Shown here: positions 59,043-64,000 of the stretch, one piece after another
Layout of the letters: the number at the start of each line of letters is the position of its first letter
How positions within the stretch are numbered: position 1 is the first letter of the stretch
Assembly (NCBI GenBank): GCA_005656395.1
Contig: SRSI01000019.1
Location: 682,001-746,000 of the forward strand
Direction: 5' to 3'
DNA: 64,000 bases
Source of the DNA: Strongyloides papillosus
Taxonomy: Eukaryota > Nematoda > Chromadorea > Rhabditida > Strongyloididae
Notes under the pieces: model-generated
Databases searched by the model: none
Told to the model about the DNA's origin: nothing
What the model saw: the letters and a program-made list of their open reading frames with translations, nothing else
Program-made: the position numbers and the translations under genes

Positions 59043-61349
59043 TTATGTGCTTGAGTTATCAGTATTGGAATTTAATTTGGCAGCTCGTTTGGCAGCAAGT
59101 TCTGCTTTCTTCTTTTCATTTCTTGCCGCAATTTCCGCCCTACGTCTTTCTTTTATCATTTCTTTCGTTTCTAATTCATCATTCGAAGCTATTGACGATG
59201 TCATTTTTACGTTATCAGACTCAAAGATTGAGTTTATTTCATCATCGATTGTTGGTTTTTTCAGTGATAATCCACTTTTCTTGGAGCCTAATTTTAATGC
59301 TGTTGATTTTGTACCAACTTTCTTAATTGGTCGTTCCAAAGCATCAGCGAAAAAGTCGTCCTCATTGAAGCCTCCAACATTAGTAGAAGGTTTACTCTTT
59401 TCTTTTGGAACAACAGGTTTTACATCATCAATACTTTCCAAAATTTCATCATCACCACAATCCCATCCATTAGTTGAAGATGTGTTATCAGTATCCTCAA
59501 TATCCTTCAATACATCGTCTTCTTCATCATCCCAGCCATCGGATACTTTAGTTCTTGGTTGTATATTAATTTCTTTCTTAACAGTAACATTTGATGGATT
59601 CAAGGGCTTATTTTCCTTCTTGGTTTCAACCATTTTAGGCGACGGAGTACTCTGTTGAATTGGTCCCTTGTATAACTTTTCACTCAAACTTTTGAATGCC
59701 CATCCAGCCCATGCTGGTAATTTGTCACCAGATAACATTCCTCCTTTACCACCGGCTTTAACTTGTGATTCCATTTCTTCTAAAAGCTCAGAATTCTCAC
59801 TAACTTTCTCTAGTTTATCAATAAATCCTTTAAGTGACTTGAAAGCTTGGTCTCTAACTTGTTTTTCCGAGTCAAATGTTGCAGGCCCGAGTGCAGGAAG
59901 AATACGATTTGCCACTTCTGATAAGGAGTAAAATTGTTGTGTAGCACTCATTGCAAGTATCCCGGCAATTCTATTTGGTGGAAATGGATCTTTTAAGGCT
60001 CTGGTAAAGGCTGATAACAGTATTTTTTGTCTTTGAGATGGATCAATGTAGCAAGCAATTTTACCTAAACAAATAGTTGTGTTTGTTCTTGCACCAGCAT
60101 TCTCGTCAGTACCTTGAATTCTTGCCAGATACTTCATCAAGTCAACATTTAGATTATTGTAATTAAGTTTATCAGCAAAGTGAACAATAGCTTTAACAGT
60201 CATCTCTCTTATGGCTGGTGAATGATCGTTGAATCCACTTGTAAGATTTGCATATATTTTATCATTTACATCGTTACTTTGCATGTGTGGAGCAAACTCT
60301 TCAACTTTTTCCAGAAGTCGAACACGAATATTACGATCAGGTGAGGCAAATAATTTTGCAATACATGGAACAATCATTTTTTGGTACTCTTCTTCATCTA
60401 GTAATGTTCCAATTTTAAACAACGGTGATAATATATGGACACCAGCATCTCCAAATTCATAATACTGTATAAGTCTGGGGAGAATTTTATATTTAGCAAT
60501 ATCAGCTGGAAACAACTCTAAATTGTCGATTAGCCCATTAAAGAATGCTGCTTTTTCGGCATTTTCCTTCAGCTGATATTCCTCTAAAAATAATAATGTT
60601 TTAACAAAATTATTCCTTAGGAAACCACTTTGCCCTTTACATTCATTTAATATTTCTAAAGCTGATACTTTCGAAGTTTGTGGAGAAGCCATTTTCTTGT
60701 AAACACCATGCAGTTTTTCTGGCATTTTCCCTGGGGCTTTTGGACTTGATATTCCATCATTAAATCCATTAAAAATTTCCCATAATATTATTCCAAATGG
60801 TGAAAGGTCAATCTTTGCTGATGAGAATGATTGAGATGCTTCAAAGCCTGCCAGTTTCCAGTCACCAGCTGGGGTTACATATATATTTCTTCGAATGCTG
60901 CCATGATTTATTCTTGCATCAACATGTAAAAATTTTAAAAGATTTAAAATTTGATACATACCCCATGATGTAAACATTTCTAAGTGAATACCACTGAGAT
61001 TTGAATCGCTTATATATTGATGCAGTGGTTTGCATTCTTCTGTTATGAGATAAACACTATCACTTGTCTATAAAAAATATAATCTTAAATTTGTATACAA
61101 AAAACTCACTTCTAATGAATCATAATAACTCAATATGTTGGGGTGTTTTAATGTCTTTAACTTTTGTATTTGTGTTTTCAGTTCATTTCCATTAATTTGT
61201 GAGGTAGAAAAACAAGTACCTTTTTGAAGATTATCAGATTTCTTGAAAGTACTACTTATTTGTAAACCATTATTGGTAGAATAACATTTTGAAGAAATAT
61301 CCCATGGGAATGATGACTTTGGGTCACGAGAAAAGAATGATGATAACAT
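59043..61349 (-). CDS. SCYL1-like pseudokinase with HEAT repeats
   Basis: Two exons, complement(join(59043..61067, 61110..61349)); the 42-nt intron (GTGAGT donor) is phase 0. 754 residues. The N-terminal kinase-like fold (about 1-270) includes LKHPNILSYYDSLE and YLITEECKPL. INHGSIRRNIYV stands where HRD is expected and LAGFEAS where DFG is expected, so it cannot be a normal kinase. HEAT-type helical repeats follow (about 300-560: LLPRL-like ILPRLIQYYEFGDAG, VRLLEKVEEFAPHM, AREMTVKAIVHFADKL-like stretch). The tail has two Trp-acidic motifs (DGWDDEEDD, NGWDCGDDE) and a Lys/Arg/Ala coiled coil (RRAEIAARNEKKKAELAAKRAAK). SCYL1 proteins act in COPI-mediated Golgi-ER traffic. The usual C-terminal COPI-binding end is not obvious here. 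Confidence 0.93.
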
Positions 61350-61976
61350 TAACTATGAATATATTGTTAAAAATAACTAAAAAATCTATAGATGGTTGAA
61401 AAAATTAAATGTACACAAATCTACAAACAATTTGTTAACGTGTCGTTGTTAAAAAATATTTTGGAGTTCTGTATACACCATTTTGAAACATTATTTATCA
61501 CAAACCAGAAATTGCAACCTCTTGATTAATGCTCATTTCATTGTAGAAAAAGCATGTTTTGGAATTATCACCCCTGGTTAAGAGTATATATTAGTTAGAG
61601 ATAGGCTTTAGTTAAAATTACCAACATTATCGCCTATATTTTAAATTACAGTCTGTTTTTTCTAATTATTGAAACTGATTAATCTCCATTTATTCTCCTT
61701 ATTTCTTAATATATATTTTATCTTTTATAATCATTGTTTGTATAAGATTACTTTCATTATTATATTTAAATATTTTTGCAGCTGCTGTTAAGAAGAGATA
61801 GATAAAATTCAACACATCCTTCAAAATATTGCTTGGGTTTAGATTTCTCCGTAAAGAACATTCTTCAGGTAAGAGTTATGTGACATCTTACTGGAAAAAA
61901 TACAGACTTAGGTAAGAAAAACGAAACTTGTCGAAATATGGGGAAGCATGGAACGAAGGAACTATTCCTGAATGTA
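61350..61976. other. Intergenic, upstream of the SCYL1-like gene
   Basis: AT-rich; no element or promoter can be named with confidence. Confidence 0.45.
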
Positions 61977-62862
61977 TTAGGTTGTTGCAAAAGTTCTGTC
62001 GTATTTTTTACAAAATTTTTAAATGATTGTAATTTTAATAAGAAATATGTCTAATTTACAATATATTATCGAATATAATCCACAACTAGTCTCCATTTAT
62101 TAGCCACCTTATCGATTCCAAATGTGAAAAATTTCTTATTCTTTTTGAAGAAAGTTTCAAAAAACCAATATTTGCCTTACCAACTTTACTAAAGTATCCA
62201 GCATCCCAAAAGCTATGTAGAGATAAGAGTAAGTAGTGATTAGATGGAGAAACATCTGGAAAGTATTTTGTGTGCGAGAGAAATTCATAACTTCTCTTAT
62301 TCAGAATTTTTCGAGTCTTCAATGTCACATGTCATCATATTGAAGAACAAAATTTTTGTAATTTTTCGAATTACGTAATTTTTTTAGAATTTTTTTGTCT
62401 AATTTCGATAGAATTTTATAATAGAGGTCATTAAAAGTTGTTTGGAAATTATAGAATTTCAAATAATCTTTATTCGAAGCTAAAGCTATACAAATCCATA
62501 CTTCATCTTAAAGATTCATTTCTTTGTCTTGAAACTTTGAGAACGATCTTTACATAGTTCCAACATTTACTACATCTCTCTCCAATGCTATACAAAAATT
62601 TTTGGAAGTATCATTTGTCATTTGTCTTAGTTGTAGCTCTTAGAAAATACAATGTCAAAAATTACTTCTGACCACATCTATGTTTAACAAAAGAAAATGT
62701 AGCATAGACGGTGTAACAAATTGTGATTATACGAATTTTAAAGTTAAGAAGTGGTACTATCTAATTACTATAATAGCTTAATTTTATATCGATTGTAATC
62801 GTGTTTTTTTGATGATTAAAAATGACCATAAATAATACGACAGAACTTTTGCAACAACCTAG
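61977..62862 (-). mobile_element. Mariner remnant, third family
   Basis: The ends are inverted repeats of about 30 bp (left TTAGGTTGTTGCAAAAGTTC then TGTCGTA; right the reverse complement ending CAACAACCTAG) with TA on both outer sides (61975-61976, 62863-62864). Minus-strand frame 62086-62328 encodes the transposase C-terminus, PDVSPSNHYLLLSLHSF and a RWLINGD-like end, so the transposase ran on the minus strand. At 886 bp it is too short for a full element, and the HTH half is not recognisable. Inactive. Confidence 0.85.
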
Positions 62863-62864
62863 TA

Positions 62865-64000
62865 TTTTAAACAGATGGTTTGAAAAATTTTGTAGCTTAA
62901 ATTATTTGACACTCTTCTCTACCGACTGATAGGATTTTTAAAGCTGAAAGAATTAAGATATGTATCTTTTTTTCATTTAATTATTTAGGTAATTTCTTGA
63001 GTAATGAAGATTGAAGATGAGTACTAGTTAGTATTGCTAAAATTTTTTCAACTCAAGATCATACTCTAAAAGATACATTACAGACTGCTATGTAAGACTT
63101 TTCTGCATATGTTTTACGACTGCCCATAAGTAAAAAAATTGTATAAACAAACAAAAATATCCCTTAAAGGGAAAATTAATATATTTTTAAAAATTTAAAG
63201 CATCTTAGGATGCGACCTACTTCTAATAGAATTAGTTATGTGCATTTTTATAATTATCTTTCTAATACCAAATTATGTATTGTTTTAATTTATGTACGGT
63301 AGAAATTCTCCTTGAATTTTGTTCTCACATTAATAATTAGATTCTTCTTTTTCATGTCACTTGCTAAAATAGTATTATTTCTACTTTGTTTACCAACTGA
63401 TAATAATGCTCTTCAATTGTTTTTTAAAACAATTTTTTATAAAAAAAATATTATTGAAGATGTAAGAAAAAGGAAAATAACAAGGAAAATAAGTATTGGA
63501 GTTTTTTTTAACCGTAGAATTTTGTTAATACATATTAATTAATTTATAAAACTTTGTTGTAATCATATTACAATCGAAATTAATACATTCTTCATATATT
63601 TTTTTTCTATATCATTCGTTAACATATTTAGAAAATCAAAAAAACATATTTGTTTTTTGTATGTTACATTTTTCATAAAGTAATATCTTAATTTTGCAAC
63701 TGGATAAATATAATTTCTTCTGTTTCCTGACATTCACACACTACAAAACATAATTAAATACTTAATAGATTTTAAAATTTATTTTTGCTTTTATAATTGT
63801 CAATGTAAAGAATTTTCTAAAAACAAATTATTAAAAACATTTTTAACAAATAGATCATAATATTTTCCATATAATCAAAACAAAAGGAACTTGAAGTATT
63901 TCTAATGTTTTAATTAAATGAATAAAGGTGAAAAATACATTTGAAATGTAGTTAATTTCATTTGATAAAATTTTTTTGTTTTTCATTATAAATTAATATT
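62865..64000. other. Intergenic to window end
   Basis: AT-rich. An open frame around 63354-63542 begins with a hydrophobic run (MSLAKIVLFLLCL), but its lysine-rich remainder has no match within the window and no supporting signals. Confidence 0.4.

Noticed and set aside
63354..63542. Short frame starting with a hydrophobic run
   Set aside because: The remainder is Lys/Phe/Ile-rich as expected from random AT-rich DNA; no homologue in the window.
1..64000. tRNA, rRNA or spliced-leader genes
   Set aside because: I looked for TTCGA-type B-box contexts and conserved rRNA or SL text and found none convincing; a tRNAscan or covariance search would be decisive.

Overview
The window is very AT-rich nuclear DNA from a nematode, most likely Strongyloididae (Strongyloides or a close relative). 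The evidence is the base composition, the near-uniform 34-47 nt introns, the tandem astacin-type genes with EGF and CUB modules, a nematode-type GT92 glycosyltransferase, a nematode serpentine chemoreceptor, and mariner elements throughout. Assignment to genus is inference.

Layout. 1-13.6 kb: a tandemly repeated gene unit encoding secreted proteins with a basic Thr/Pro repeat region and an acidic repeat tail. Two copies are intact and a third is decayed. Several generations of mariner elements interrupt them. 14.1-15.7 kb: a GT92 family glycosyltransferase. 16.5-34.5 kb: eight astacin-like genes (called A to H here), all on the minus strand. A short signal-peptide exon is followed by a 34-37 nt intron, then one long exon with a furin-like site, astacin fold, EGF-like and CUB regions. 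In all eight the three zinc-binding histidines are replaced: Arg-Arg-Tyr in B-H, Ser-Ser-Asn in A. The Met-turn tyrosine is Phe in all eight. This is therefore a pseudoprotease array, not a protease array. Genes C-D and F-G are a block duplication with an offset of exactly 7,377 bp. D carries a frameshift. Genes B-H share a short upstream module 76-79 bp before the ATG.

34.8-36.6 kb: two divergent small secreted proteins with an identical 285-nt first exon length. The minus-strand member ends in a run of symmetric 42-nt micro-exons that encode a 14-residue Arg/Ser repeat. 37.0-38.4 kb: a GT14 (core-2/I-branching type) enzyme. 39.8-41.2 kb: signal peptide peptidase. 42.9-47.2 kb: three small Tyr/Gly-type secreted peptides on the plus strand. 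48.9-51.7 kb: a frameshifted Sre-like chemoreceptor and an intact peptide GPCR of the vasopressin/oxytocin-like type. 53.9-55.2 kb: a large imperfect palindrome. 57.1-58.7 kb: a single-exon intracellular protein of unknown function. 59.0-61.3 kb: a SCYL1-like pseudokinase. 62 kb: another mariner remnant.

The most unusual material is 16.5-36.6 kb. It holds an array of signal-bearing, catalytically dead astacins under a shared promoter module, next to a micro-exon secreted gene. I infer a locus for secreted, possibly host- or tissue-facing, binding proteins. Coding calls rest on translation, splice-phase agreement and paralogue comparison done by eye. No database search was run.
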